Origin: CATQHD01 sp965243165
GTDB lineage: Bacteria > Actinomycetota > Acidimicrobiia > Spongiisociales > Spongiisociaceae
Reading direction: 5' to 3'
NCBI GenBank assembly: GCA_965243165.1
Contig: OZ251535.1
Span: forward strand, 1,364,001 to 1,428,000
Length of the DNA stretch: 64,000 nt
The position numbers and the translations under genes were made by a program. The notes beneath the pieces were generated by a model. It had not been told where the DNA came from and searched no databases. It worked only from the letters and a program-made list of their open reading frames with translations. This document shows, piece after piece, positions 35,649-45,066 of the stretch (position 1 is its first letter; the number at the start of each line of letters is the position of its first letter).

Positions 35649-36458
35649 ATGCTGATCGTCAGCGATGTCCACGCGGCCTTCGCCGAGCTGGCCGCAGTGG
35701 CCGCCCTCGGCCAGCCCCTGCTGGTGCTGGGCGATCTGCTGAACTTCGTCGACTACCGGACCGGGCAGGGGATCGCCGCCGACGTGTACGGGCGGGAGCA
35801 CGCCTTCGAGTTCATCGACAACCGCCGGAGCGGGGATTGGGAGGCCAACCGCCGCCTGTGGCGCCGGGCAGCGGCCGGGCGGGAGGAGGAGCTGGCGGAG
35901 CGCGTCCGCCGGGAGGTTCTGGGGCAGTACGCAGCGGCGCGGGAGGCGCTGGCCGGGGCCGAGGCCTACGTCATCTTCGGGAACGTCGACTGGCCGGAGG
36001 AGATGGCGGCCGGACTGGCGGGGGCGGCCCGGTTGGTGGACGGCGAGGCGGTGGAGATCGAAGGGTACTCCGTGGGGTTCGCGGGCGGCGGCGTCCCCAC
36101 CCCTGCCAACGCCCGCGGCGAGATCTCGCACGAGGAGATGGCCACCAAGCTCGAAGCCTTGGGCGAAGTGGACATCCTGTGCACCCACGCCGCGCCTTCG
36201 GTCGGCCCTCTGCATCGGGACGTCATCACCGGCCGGCGGGAGCGCTCCTCGCAGGCGGTGCTCGACTACCTGACGGCCTATCGGCCCCGCTACCACTACT
36301 TCGGGGACATCCACCAACCCCAGGCCCGCACCTGGAGGGTGGGCGGGACCCTCTGCCGCAACGTCGGTTATTTCCGCGCCACCGCCCGGGCGGTGGTCCA
36401 CCCCCCGGCCTCCGCCGCCCCCGAACCGGACCACAGGGCTGTCACACCCCCTGTGTAG
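35649..36458 (+). CDS. Calcineurin-like metallophosphoesterase
   Basis: The 269-residue protein opens with LIVSDVHAAF (metal-binding D and H). Then come LVLGDLLNF (GD), IFGNVDW (GN), a CTHAAPS motif (His) and YHYFGDIHQP near the C-terminus (last metal ligands). These are the five motifs of two-metal phosphoesterases of the YfcE/MPE class. Substrate is unknown. It is transcribed away from ilvD, with about 70 bases between the two starts. Confidence 0.85.
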   Translation: MLIVSDVHAAFAELAAVAALGQPLLVLGDLLNFVDYRTGQGIAADVYGREHAFEFIDNRRSGDWEANRRLWRRAAAGREEELAERVRREVLGQYAAAREALAGAEAYVIFGNVDWPEEMAAGLAGAARLVDGEAVEIEGYSVGFAGGGVPTPANARGEISHEEMATKLEALGEVDILCTHAAPSVGPLHRDVITGRRERSSQAVLDYLTAYRPRYHYFGDIHQPQARTWRVGGTLCRNVGYFRATARAVVHPPASAAPEPDHRAVTPPV

Positions 36459-36528
36459 TATGCCGACTGTCCGAGCAACGGGTGCCGAACAGCGCAGCAA
36501 GCCAAGAGATCGCGATAAGGAGCCGACG

Positions 36529-37278
36529 ATGACCTATAGTTCATTGTTACGACAAGAAAAACTACTCACAGCAGGGGATATCGGTCATTATTACTCCGTA
36601 GATATACTGCCCCCGGCTGATGTCATGGATACTCTAGCAAGCACTTCGGAAGTGCATGCAACTGTCCTTGATCCTTGGTATAATAAAGGGGTAGGAGGCC
36701 AGAGAGATGACTATCATGACTGGCTTTCACAGGTTATTGAGAAGGCATGTAAAATCTCGCAACATGTCTTCGTCTGGGGGTTTCCTGAGATATTAGCCTA
36801 TCAGTTGCCTTCTATTCCGAAAGGATTCTCATTAGTATCGTGGCTTACTTGGTACTATAAGAACTGTCCCTCTGTCATCCGAGGTTGGCGTTCGGCGCAA
36901 AATACTTGCCTTCACATTGCTTCAGAAGATGCAGAGACATATCCGGAGAATTTTTTGAATGATGACCAACTCAGCAGGTGGCGCAACGGAAGGATGCGCT
37001 TCATACCAGGTCCTCCATCGGTTATTGAAGCTCCGCTGAACATAGGGTTCGTCGGCCAGCGGGAGCAGACCGGGCATCCTGCTCAAAAGCCGCTAGCAGT
37101 TATTGAGCCTTTGGTCCTGATGTCCACTAGAGAAGGAGATGTGGTACTTGATCCGATGTGTGGCTCCGGTACGACAGGTGAAGTTTGCCTAAAATTGAAC
37201 CGCCAGGCGATACTTTGTGATTACTCGGAAGAGTATTTGTCCATTACAAAATCGCGGCTGGCCGCATACCAGGAGTAA
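36529..37278 (+). CDS. Type II DNA methyltransferase (N6-adenine/N4-cytosine, beta class)
   Basis: The 249-residue protein carries the catalytic motif LDPWYNKG (a DPPY variant) near residue 48. Near residue 200 it has motif I in the form VVLDPMCGSGTTGEV, so the order is motif IV before motif I, as in beta-class amino-methyltransferases. The final DYSEEYLSI is typical for the second half of the fold. ATG 36529 follows AAGGAG by seven bases. It is three bases before the HNH nuclease gene; together they look like a type II restriction-modification pair. The DNA is visibly AT-richer than the genes on both sides, a strong sign of transfer. Recognition site unknown. Confidence 0.88.
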   Translation: MTYSSLLRQEKLLTAGDIGHYYSVDILPPADVMDTLASTSEVHATVLDPWYNKGVGGQRDDYHDWLSQVIEKACKISQHVFVWGFPEILAYQLPSIPKGFSLVSWLTWYYKNCPSVIRGWRSAQNTCLHIASEDAETYPENFLNDDQLSRWRNGRMRFIPGPPSVIEAPLNIGFVGQREQTGHPAQKPLAVIEPLVLMSTREGDVVLDPMCGSGTTGEVCLKLNRQAILCDYSEEYLSITKSRLAAYQE

Positions 37279-37281
37279 ACT

Positions 37282-37935
37282 ATGCCGGATAGAGATGCTG
37301 TCATCAAAGGCCCTTATACTCAAAGGTCAGTACGGGCAAGGATAGAAGCCTTCTTTTTAGACAACCTTGGCAAAGTCGCTACCCGCGAACAGATCATAAA
37401 AGTTGCTACTGACCCCAAGACCGGACGGGTTCCAGAAAACTGGCATCAGCGGCTATCAGAATTGAGGGTGGACTATGGTTATACTATACTATCTTGGAGA
37501 AATAAAGGAGATCTTAGACAAAGTGAATATATGATGCCCAACGCCGAAAGACGTAGGACCGTTGCCAGAAGGGTTCGTCCTAGAGCCAATACATGGAGAT
37601 TGGTGTTAGAATATGCTGAAAACATGTGTGTTTGGAAAGAAGGTGGTGTTGTATGTGGTTTGCAACAAGGAGACGTTGATCCCGTTGGAGGTGGTACTGT
37701 AAGGCTTACACCTGATCATAAGAACCCGCATTCATTGTATGCTGATACGGATCCCAATGATCCATCTAAATGGCAACCATTATGTGGGAGACACCAGGTG
37801 ATGAAGAAAAACTATTGGGATGACGAAACTGGTTGGCTCAATGTTATGGCGATCATTCAGGCATCGTCCGAAAAAGACAAGCGACGAGTGTTTAGCTTCT
37901 TGAAGCAGTATTTTGGAGAAGGAGATCGGATATGA
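37282..37935 (+). CDS. HNH-type type II restriction endonuclease
   Basis: The 217-residue protein has an N-terminal winged-helix-like part (RSVRARIEAFFLDNLGKVATREQI) and a C-terminal HNH nuclease. The nuclease part shows RLTPDHKNPHSLYAD followed by WQPLCGRHQVMKKNYWDD, giving the D-H, central and H/N residues plus a Cys near the metal site. It starts three bases after the methyltransferase stop and shares its AT-rich composition. Pairing with the methyltransferase makes a cognate restriction role likely. It ends 35 bases before the helicase gene. Confidence 0.82.
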   Translation: MPDRDAVIKGPYTQRSVRARIEAFFLDNLGKVATREQIIKVATDPKTGRVPENWHQRLSELRVDYGYTILSWRNKGDLRQSEYMMPNAERRRTVARRVRPRANTWRLVLEYAENMCVWKEGGVVCGLQQGDVDPVGGGTVRLTPDHKNPHSLYADTDPNDPSKWQPLCGRHQVMKKNYWDDETGWLNVMAIIQASSEKDKRRVFSFLKQYFGEGDRI

Positions 37936-37970
37936 TTCCGGTTGCCAAGAGATTGATTGATAGGATCTAG

Positions 37971-40643
37971 ATGGGGTTTCCGGGGCCTGAGGAGCTGGGC
38001 CGGGGGGCGGTGGTGGCGCCCGGCGGGGCCTCTCCTTTCGGGGGCGGGGAGGAGCGGATAACGGTGGATGCGGCGGTCATGGCCGACGAGGCCCGGCTGG
38101 CGGACGCGGTCGACCGCCTCCACCGGGCCTGGGCCGCCCGGAGGCGGGTGACGGTGGAGCTGGGCGTCGGCCAGGACGAGCTTCGCCGTCCGTCGGTCGA
38201 GGAGCGCCCGCCGTGGGTGCTCGGTCCGGGTTTCACCTTCCTGGCGGAGCGCCTTCACTTCCTGGTGTGGGCCAACAACTGGGACTGCCGGAGCGGGCGG
38301 CCGGTCTGGTGGTGGGGGCGCAAGGCGGCCCGCCTGGGGGCGGAGGAAGGAGGCCGGGCGGACGCGGTGCTGGCCGACGGAACCCATGCCTGGGTGGACG
38401 GCGGCCCCCGCGCGGCGCTCGATCTGCCGGCGGTGATCCACTGCGAATCGGTGGAGCTGGGCCGCCTGCGGGTGAGGCGGCGGCCGGCGCCTGGGGCCGG
38501 CGGCGCGGGCGGGGGCTTGGCGGCCGACCAACAGGCGGCGGTGCTCCACCGCAGCGGTCCGGCCCGGATCATCGCCCCCGCCGGGTCGGGCAAGACCCGG
38601 ACCCTCATCGCCCGATTGCGGCATCTGATCGACCGGGAGGGGGTGGAGCCCGCCCTGATCACGGCGGTCGCCTACAACGCCCGGGCGGCGGCGGAGATGC
38701 GCAGCCGGTTGGGGCGGCGGGGCGTCCGCGTCAGCACCATCCACTCGCTCGGCTGGCGGATCATCCGCGAGGTGCGGCCCGAGGCGGAGCTGCTCGAGGA
38801 GCGGGAGGTGAGGAAGCGGCTCAGCGGCCTGGTCTGGCGCCGGCCCCAGCTCAACACCGACGTGATCGGCCCCTACATGGAAGCGATGGCGGACATAAGG
38901 ATCGGGTTCCAGGATCCGGAGGCGGTGGAGCAGGAACGCGAGGACGTTCCCGACCTGCCCCGGATCTTCGGCAACTACCGCTCGGTGCTGGCCGCCCGCA
39001 ACGAGGTGGACCACGACGAGCAGGTGTACGGCGCGGTCGAGCTGCTGCTGGCGGATCCGGAACTGCGCCGCCGGTGGCAAGGGCGCTGCCGGCGCATGCT
39101 GGTGGACGAGTTCCAAGACCTGACCCCGGCCTATCTGCTGCTGATCCGGTTGCTGGCCTCTCCTTCCCTGACGGTGTTCGGGGTGGGGGACGACGACCAG
39201 ACCATCTACGGATACGCGGGGGCCGACCCCGCCTTCCTCCTGGATTACGACCGCTACTTCCCGGGTGCGGGCGGGCGCGCCCTCGAGGTGAACTACCGCA
39301 GCCCGGCCCGGGTGGTGGAGGCGGCTTCCTTGCTGTTGGACCGGAACCAGCGGCGGGTGGACAAGACATTCCGGGCGGCGGCGGCGCCCGATCCGGATGG
39401 ATTCCGCATCCTCGAGGCGCCGGACGAGCGGATCACCTTCCGCGCGGTGGAGGAGGTGATGGGGTGGCTGGAGGAGGGCGCCTCCCCCGGCGGCGCGGCG
39501 GTGCTGGCCAGGGTCAATTCGGCCCTGCTGCCGATGCTGGCCGGGCTGGTCGAAGCGGGGGCGCCGGTGCGGTCGCGGATGGCGTCCGGTTTGCTGAGCC
39601 GGACCGTCATGCGGGCGGCCCTGGCCTGGATGCGGCTCGCCCGGCATCCGAGCCGGATGACGGTCCAGGATCTGCTGGAGGCGGCCCGCCGCCCTTCGCG
39701 GGGGATCAACCGCCTGTCCGCCGACCTGCTGTCCGGCCGTTCCCGGACGCTCTCGACCGCCGATCTGGCCTGGCTGGGGCGGAAGCTGGAGGATCGGAAG
39801 CACAAGTCCTGGTTCCGTTGGATCGCCGACATCGACCGGGCGGCGGAGGCGGCGAAGCCCGGACGGTCGAGGGGGCTGCTGGAGGCGCTCATCGACGGCA
39901 TCGGGCTGGGGCGGGCCGCCGGACGCCTCGACCGGGGGCGGACCAGGGTGGACAGAGCGTCCCACTCCGACGATCTGACGGCCCTCCGCCGCACCGCCGA
40001 CGTCTATCCGGAGCTGGAATCGTTCGAGGAGCGGCTGCGCATCCTCTTGGAGGCCGCCGCCCGCCCGGCGGACGGACCGGAGGATGCGCCGTCCGCCGAG
40101 GCGGAGGGGGTGACCCTCTCCACCATCCACCGCGTGAAGGGCATGGAATGGGAGCGGGTGTTGGTGTTCGGGGTGGACGACGGGCTGATGCCCCACGCCT
40201 TGTCCGCCGACGCCGGCCTGGAGGAGGAACGCCGGGTGCTGCATGTGGCTATGACCAGGGGCCGCCGCCGGGTGGTGTTGGCGGCCGACTCCGCCCGCCC
40301 TTCTCCTTTCCTGGCCGAGCTGAGGGGCGAGCGGCCCCGCCCTCCGTCGGCCCCGCCCTCCCCGGCCGCCCCCCGCCCGGCGGCGGCCGCTCCGGCAGAC
40401 GGCGAAACCCGGCCGGTGGATCAGGAACTGTTCGAGAAGCTGAAAGCCTGGCGGCTCGAAAAGGCCAGAGAACGCAAGGTTCCCCCCTATGTGGTGTTCC
40501 ACGACCGCACCCTCGAGGCGGCGGCCGCCGCCCGCCCCCGCACCGAGCTCGAGCTGCTGGAGATAAGCGGCATAGGCCCCAAGAAACTGGACGACTACGG
40601 GGAGGAGCTGCTCGAGCTGGTGGAAGACCACCTAGACGGGTAG
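37971..40643 (+). CDS. UvrD/PcrA-like superfamily 1 helicase with C-terminal HRDC domain
   Basis: This 890-residue protein begins with an N-terminal region of about 185 residues of unknown role (Trp-rich, WANNWDCRSGRPVWWW). The SF1A helicase core follows: motif I APAGSGKTRTLI near residue 205, motif II VDEFQDL, motif III GDDDQTIYGYAG, motif IV NYRSP, motif V HRVKGMEWERVLV, motif VI VAMTRGRR. A Pro/Ala linker leads to a helix-hairpin HRDC domain (last 80 residues, VPPYVVFHDRTL ... ISGIGPKKLDDYG). UvrD-HRDC fusions are common in actinobacteria (UvrD2-like) and act in DNA repair. It is directly downstream of the restriction gene pair but has host-like base composition. Confidence 0.92.
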   Translation: MGFPGPEELGRGAVVAPGGASPFGGGEERITVDAAVMADEARLADAVDRLHRAWAARRRVTVELGVGQDELRRPSVEERPPWVLGPGFTFLAERLHFLVWANNWDCRSGRPVWWWGRKAARLGAEEGGRADAVLADGTHAWVDGGPRAALDLPAVIHCESVELGRLRVRRRPAPGAGGAGGGLAADQQAAVLHRSGPARIIAPAGSGKTRTLIARLRHLIDREGVEPALITAVAYNARAAAEMRSRLGRRGVRVSTIHSLGWRIIREVRPEAELLEEREVRKRLSGLVWRRPQLNTDVIGPYMEAMADIRIGFQDPEAVEQEREDVPDLPRIFGNYRSVLAARNEVDHDEQVYGAVELLLADPELRRRWQGRCRRMLVDEFQDLTPAYLLLIRLLASPSLTVFGVGDDDQTIYGYAGADPAFLLDYDRYFPGAGGRALEVNYRSPARVVEAASLLLDRNQRRVDKTFRAAAAPDPDGFRILEAPDERITFRAVEEVMGWLEEGASPGGAAVLARVNSALLPMLAGLVEAGAPVRSRMASGLLSRTVMRAALAWMRLARHPSRMTVQDLLEAARRPSRGINRLSADLLSGRSRTLSTADLAWLGRKLEDRKHKSWFRWIADIDRAAEAAKPGRSRGLLEALIDGIGLGRAAGRLDRGRTRVDRASHSDDLTALRRTADVYPELESFEERLRILLEAAARPADGPEDAPSAEAEGVTLSTIHRVKGMEWERVLVFGVDDGLMPHALSADAGLEEERRVLHVAMTRGRRRVVLAADSARPSPFLAELRGERPRPPSAPPSPAAPRPAAAAPADGETRPVDQELFEKLKAWRLEKARERKVPPYVVFHDRTLEAAAAARPRTELELLEISGIGPKKLDDYGEELLELVEDHLDG

Positions 40644-40794
40644 CTCCAAGGATTGCCGGCTCTTCGGAAAATGAGGGGGAGGTAGGGGCGGAGGGGCCGG
40701 GTTTCTGCTCCGAAACCGACCCGCGTCGAGATATTTCTTTGGGTTTTGGAAGAATTTGGAACAATCTGGAATATTACTAGTCACAGGGATGTTG

Positions 40795-40806
40795 TATAAT
40801 GTAGAT
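40795..40806 (+). promoter_or_regulatory. -10 element of a leaderless DUF222-HNH gene (copy 1)
   Basis: TATAAT (40795-40800) lies six bases before the ATG at 40807. Transcription would therefore begin at or within a base of the start codon. The same TATAAT-6-ATG arrangement is conserved at 53467-53479 in the inverted second copy. No clear -35 is seen. Confidence 0.55.
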
Positions 40807-42405
40807 ATGTTCGATTTCATGGCCGACCGAGCCCCCGACGAGGACTTCACCGTCGAGGCCGACCCCGCTCTCGAGGCGGACCCCGCCTTGGCGGCGGACG
40901 CCCCTGCCCTCGATGGGGACGGCGCCGAGGGCGGGGAGCGCCCGGCGTGGCTCCAAGCCCACATGAGCGAATACCAGAAACAACGCCAGAACGTCTACGA
41001 CCGCACCCTGCGGTTGCTGCGGCGGGGGAACTCCTTCACCGAAAGCTTCGACGACCACCGAGAAGCCGAAACCGCCAAAGCCGAAGCCGGACTCGTCCGG
41101 GCCCAAGCTGGTATCAGCCGCGCCCGGGGCGACCAGCTCTACTGGATACAGGGCCTGTTCCTTTTCGACGGCGCCCGCCGGGCCGGGTACGCCAGTCGGG
41201 TGGACCTGGCGGTGGCGATGATGGACGTCCACCGCACCACGGCCAGGAACCTGGTGTACCTGGCGGACCGCATAGATGAGGGCACGGTCAGCGCTATCCG
41301 CAAGGGGCGGCTGTCGTATGTGCGGGTGTTGGAAGAGACCCGCCTCCGCGAAGCCGGCGCCGCGCCTGAACAGATCGAAGCAACCCGCCGCCTCGACTTG
41401 GGGCGGGTGAAGCGGTTCTTGGCGAAGCTCCGGAAGTTGACCCGCACCGATGAGAAGCGCATCTTTGACGGCCAGTACATTTCGTTTCAGCCGTCTTTGG
41501 ACGAAAGCCACTACCGGGTAGCCGGACAGCTCGGCGGTTACGAAGGAGAGATCTGCCGTCAAGCTCTCCAGCAGCGGGCGGAGCGGATCATTCCCCCCGC
41601 CAACGACAACGACGACGACCAGGTGCGGCCGGACGCCGGGTTGCGGCGGGCGCTGGCTCTGACTTCGATGTGCCAGGACGAACTCGACCAAACCACCGAC
41701 CACCCCCACAACAACGGCCAGACCGGCACAGCCGAAGACCTCACCGACCGGGTGGAAGACCTGGCCGCCTGGGAACAACACCGGGCCGACCAAACCAACC
41801 TCGATGAACAACAACCTGAAGGCGAGGCTGACCACGCCGACGAGACCGACCGCACCATCCGCCGAGAACACATCGACGACATCCTCCGCACCGCCCGCCG
41901 AGCCGCCGGCCGGAACCGCCGCCAACCCCTGCTCATGGTCGTAGCCGACCAACTGCTGGCCGAACAATCAGGCTGCGAACAAGGAGTCAACATCCTGGGA
42001 GGCCCCCGAGTGGGACCCGACACCATCGACCTCATCCACTGCATGGGCAAGACCGAACACCACACCATCACCCAAGGCGGCATCCTCACCCGGGGAACCA
42101 AACAACAGATCCGGCCCAGCCTCAGACGAGCTGTCCTCGCCCGAGACGACGGATGCGTCATCGACGGATGCACCAACACCCACCGGCTCGAAGTCCACCA
42201 CGTCGTCCCCCTGTCTCAGGGCGGAACCCATCGGGCGGACAACCTGGCGGCGCTCTGTTGGTATCACCACCACGTCGCTGTCCACCGACACGGGCTCCAA
42301 CTCGACCCCCGCTCACCCCCACACCGGCGAAGACTCATCCGGCCCCGGCCCACCCGCCGGAACCACCCCCCGCCCCAGTTGCGCGCCCTCTCCGCAACCG
42401 GATGA
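40807..42405 (+). CDS. DUF222 domain HNH endonuclease (13E12-like), copy 1
   Basis: The protein is 532 residues from ATG 40807; an in-frame ATG at 40789 exists, but TATAAT overlaps it. An acidic N-terminal stretch precedes the helical DUF222 region (about 60-330). The C-terminal HNH domain reads DDGCVIDGCTNTHRLEVHHV, then GGTHRADNLAALCWYHH, with Cys, His and Asn ligands. Such proteins occur in many near-identical copies in actinobacteria; their role is uncertain (mobile or homing-like nuclease suspected). A nearly identical copy stands inverted at 51899-53467. Promoter and upstream 100 bases are also shared, so the duplicated unit includes regulatory DNA. Confidence 0.88.
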   Translation: MFDFMADRAPDEDFTVEADPALEADPALAADAPALDGDGAEGGERPAWLQAHMSEYQKQRQNVYDRTLRLLRRGNSFTESFDDHREAETAKAEAGLVRAQAGISRARGDQLYWIQGLFLFDGARRAGYASRVDLAVAMMDVHRTTARNLVYLADRIDEGTVSAIRKGRLSYVRVLEETRLREAGAAPEQIEATRRLDLGRVKRFLAKLRKLTRTDEKRIFDGQYISFQPSLDESHYRVAGQLGGYEGEICRQALQQRAERIIPPANDNDDDQVRPDAGLRRALALTSMCQDELDQTTDHPHNNGQTGTAEDLTDRVEDLAAWEQHRADQTNLDEQQPEGEADHADETDRTIRREHIDDILRTARRAAGRNRRQPLLMVVADQLLAEQSGCEQGVNILGGPRVGPDTIDLIHCMGKTEHHTITQGGILTRGTKQQIRPSLRRAVLARDDGCVIDGCTNTHRLEVHHVVPLSQGGTHRADNLAALCWYHHHVAVHRHGLQLDPRSPPHRRRLIRPRPTRRNHPPPQLRALSATG

Positions 42406-42524
42406 CCCAGGCCCGGACGGGCCCGGCTCGGCGGGACTCATTCGCCTTCCCCGCACTCCCCCTGAAGTCCGAAGAGCCGGATTGCCCCGACAGGCCCCCA
42501 GTGTAAGAAGGCGCGCGGATAGGT

Positions 42525-43005
42525 GATGTCCTGGGGTTTCCATCAGTTGGGATGTTGTTTCGGCTTTCCTGCCGAGTGGTCGCTCCTGGTAGACCGCAAC
42601 GGCATCCCGGTCGCTTCCGCCGCCGGCGGCGCCAACCGCCCGACACCGTACTGCCGGCCCCTGCCCTGCCGGCCGCCCGCCGGTGAGCTGTTGTCTGATG
42701 TGGAGACCCTTCACCTGGACCGGGCCTGCGGCACCGCGCTGTTGTCGGCCTGTGCCCCCGCTGCGGGATCACCGATGTGGTCTGCGCCAAGAAACGGCCG
42801 CCCGGCCGAGCCAGACCCAAACGCCTGAAAACACCCCTCGGGATGCGCTGGACCGTTGAGCGAACCCGTCCTGGCTGTCGAACTACGGGCAACTCCGCCG
42901 CAACACCGACCGCCGCGTCCACCACCGGCAAGCCCAGCCCTCCCTCGCTGCCGTCCTGCTCATCACAGCCAACTCATCGACCGTCGCGACCGATGGAGTC
43001 CCAGG
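42525..43005 (+). pseudogene. IS5-family transposase remnant (frameshifted)
   Basis: Pieces of a DDE transposase can be read in successive frames. First LLVDRNGIPVAS and DVETLHLDRACGTALL, then KRPPGRARPKRLKTPLGMRW. Next TVERT, followed after a frameshift by SWLSNYGQLRRNTDRRVHH and, after another shift, LIDRRDRW. The WxVERTxxWLxxxxxLRRxxD block carrying the catalytic Glu is characteristic of IS5-group transposases. The N-terminal half is absent and several frameshifts are present, so it is dead. The dispersed repeat copy B begins right after it. Confidence 0.75.
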
Positions 43006-43025
43006 TCAACACCTATCCACTCACC

Positions 43026-43403
43026 TCTAATCACGGCTCGAAGCAATTCCCAACCCAGAAGTTCGATTCCAACGCAAACGCCCCAAGAACGCGAAAATCG
43101 GCCCCCGCCGCCGGCAAACCCGGGCCCATCCCCCGCCGCCGCCTCCTTGAACGAAAATCCGCCGGGCCGCACGAGGCCGCCCCCGGCCCGAAGGGCCGGA
43201 CCGAACGGGATCCGTTTCTGACCGCCGCCCTCTCCAGAACTCGCGGCGGTGTTTGTGCTTCAGCCCAATAGGTATACCAAAATTTGGGGCTTCCGTCTAG
43301 GGGTACGTATGTTCGGAGAACTTTCGCGGGCTCGGCTGCTTCAACCTCCGACCTCACTCAGGGGTGCACCCGAATCGGGGGGTAAGACTCGGAAGGGTGT
43401 TCA
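43026..43403. repeat. Dispersed 0.37-kb repeat, copy B
   Basis: Reverse-complement match to 3971-4326, beginning AATCACGGCTCGAAGC and ending GGTGTTCATG. It contains GAACGAAAATCCGCCGGGCC and GGGGCTTCCGTCTAGGGG shared with copy A. It follows the IS5-family remnant, which may mean it is the non-coding end of that element or a derived miniature. The rest of the gap to hsp20 (43404-43779) holds a short direct repeat CTGTTCACCTCGGAAACCG at about 43581 and 43653. No gene was recognised there. Confidence 0.75.
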
Positions 43404-43779
43404 TGACGGCTTTTCGCCGCACACCTTATCGACCGCTCAGCTCAGTTCAGCGGCAGCCCGCCTCGTTGGAGGACGAGGGTGACAAACCGGGCGCTTGGCC
43501 TTTGCGGGCCGGGGCTTGCCTGCGAAGAGCCTGCGTATGCGGTTCGAACAGGATGTGCACAACCTCCGATCCCTTGGAACTGTTCACCTCGGAAACCGAA
43601 GCCGGGAGGCTCTCCCCGCCACACGCGGACGACGGCCCTGCGCGATCTTGGAGCTGTTCACCTCGGAAACCGAAGCGGGAGGGGAGGCGGGGGGTCCGGG
43701 GCGTCCGGACCCCCCGCTTTGCCGGACGGGGCGGGCGGGGAGGAGGGTTCAGGCGCCCGCCCGCGTCCGGCCCGCCTGG

Positions 43780-44226
43780 TCAGCCCGGCTGGACGGGGAT
43801 GGTTCGGGGAAGCACCTCCGGGCGCTTCTCGAGCACCACCTCGAGGATGCCGTCGGCCAGCTTCGCCTGCACTCGCTCGGGGTCGAAGCGGCCGCCCACC
43901 CGGATCGAGCGGGAGAATTCGCCGTCGGGCAGTTCCCGCCGCCGGTACACGCTTCCCTCCGGGGCCTCCGCAGAGCGGGCGCCCTCGACGGTCAGCAGGC
44001 CGTTTTCCAGCGTTGCATCGATGTCCTCGATGGCGAAGCCCGCCAACGAGAAGCGGAGGGTCAGGGCCGCATCCGACTCCAGGATGTCGACCGAGGGGCG
44101 CCGCGCCTCGTCGGCGGGGCGGCTTTCCCGGAAGCCGAAGAGGTGGCCCGCCGAGCGGGGGAGCACCCCGAGGAGGGCCTCCGCCTCGGCCGGGAGCCTG
44201 AACGGTCTGGTGCGTACGAGATCCAT
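43780..44226 (-). CDS. Hsp20/alpha-crystallin small heat shock protein
   Basis: The 148-residue protein has an N-terminal arm and the alpha-crystallin domain (SVDILESDAALTLRFSLAGF ... NGLLTVEGARS ... FSRSIRVGGRFD ... LADGILEVVLEKR). It ends with a short tail whose RTIPV supplies the IxI/V oligomerisation motif. It is an ATP-independent holdase that keeps unfolding proteins soluble. A TATAAT-like box stands about 65 bases upstream on the minus strand (near 44286-44291), but no HspR or CIRCE operator is evident. Confidence 0.92.
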   Translation of the reverse strand: MDLVRTRPFRLPAEAEALLGVLPRSAGHLFGFRESRPADEARRPSVDILESDAALTLRFSLAGFAIEDIDATLENGLLTVEGARSAEAPEGSVYRRRELPDGEFSRSIRVGGRFDPERVQAKLADGILEVVLEKRPEVLPRTIPVQPG

Positions 44227-44495
44227 TGTCTGCCTTTCTCTCTGGGAGGCCCGCCGCCGGCGGTGCCTCCGATGTTTCTTTCATATTATATAAACTATAG
44301 CGACTTAGATTTATTCCAGCGGATTCTCGTCGATATTCTGTCTGAGCCTGACTACGGGGGGCGGGCCGATGCGCCCGGCCCGGAGGCGCGCCGCCGGGGT
44401 TCCGCCGCGCCTCTTTCCGATGCGCGCCGGGCCGCTATTACCATCGGTGCCGGTCCCGGCGGCGGCCGGGTGCCGGAGATACAGGCAGGACGGAG

Positions 44496-45020
44496 ATGCA
44501 CTCGATGATTACTCGGAAGGGCGGCGGCCAGACCGCAGAGGGGGGCGGCGCGGCCGGCGGCCGGCCGGCGGCCCTTTCCGGCGGAGCGGCGAGAGCGGCC
44601 GCGGCGGTCCGGGCGCAGATCGAGCGGGTGAGGGAGGACGAGGAGCTGCGCCGGAAGCTCAGAGGGCTGATGATGCTGTTCCCCAACCTGGTCAAGCTGC
44701 TGGCCCGCCTGGCCGTGGACTGCCGCGTCCCGGTCCGGTCCCGTTTGTTCGCGCTGGGGGCCTTGGCCTATGCGTTGAGCCCCGTCGATCTGGTGCCAGG
44801 CTTCATACCAGTCCTCGGCCAGGTCGACGACCTCTTGGCGGTGGTGCTGGCCTTGGAGCGCATCACCGGGGCGGCCGGCCCCGAAGTGGTGCGGGAGCAC
44901 TGGGACGGAACCGACCGCCAGCTGGCCGCGGTGATGGGGGTCATCGAATGGGGGGCGGCGGCGCTGGCGCCCAAGCCCCTGCGGACGGCGCTCGACCGCT
45001 TGCTGCACCGCCGGTCCTGA
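44496..45020 (+). CDS. DUF1232 (YkvA-like) membrane protein
   Basis: The 174-residue protein carries the DUF1232 motif, [38 protein letters not shown] (residues about 87-124), with the invariant [14 protein letters not shown] turn between hydrophobic helices. The function of the family is unknown. The start may be ATG 44496, or ATG 44505 which has better spacing to GGAG. It is followed by an MFS exporter gene on the same strand with a 46-base gap. Confidence 0.85.
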   Translation: MHSMITRKGGGQTAEGGGAAGGRPAALSGGAARAAAAVRAQIERVREDEELRRKLRGLMMLFPNLVKLLARLAVDCRVPVRSRLFALGALAYALSPVDLVPGFIPVLGQVDDLLAVVLALERITGAAGPEVVREHWDGTDRQLAAVMGVIEWGAAALAPKPLRTALDRLLHRRS

Positions 45021-45066
45021 TGGGAGTTCAGGTCCCGGCGGGCGGCGCTTTGCCGGCCGGCGCCCC

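Noticed and set aside
37857..40631. A 924-residue open frame on the minus strand opposite the helicase gene
   Set aside because: It is a shadow of the very GC-rich helicase gene. It consists of Gln/His/Arg/Pro-rich sequence with no domain, while the plus strand shows all SF1 helicase motifs.
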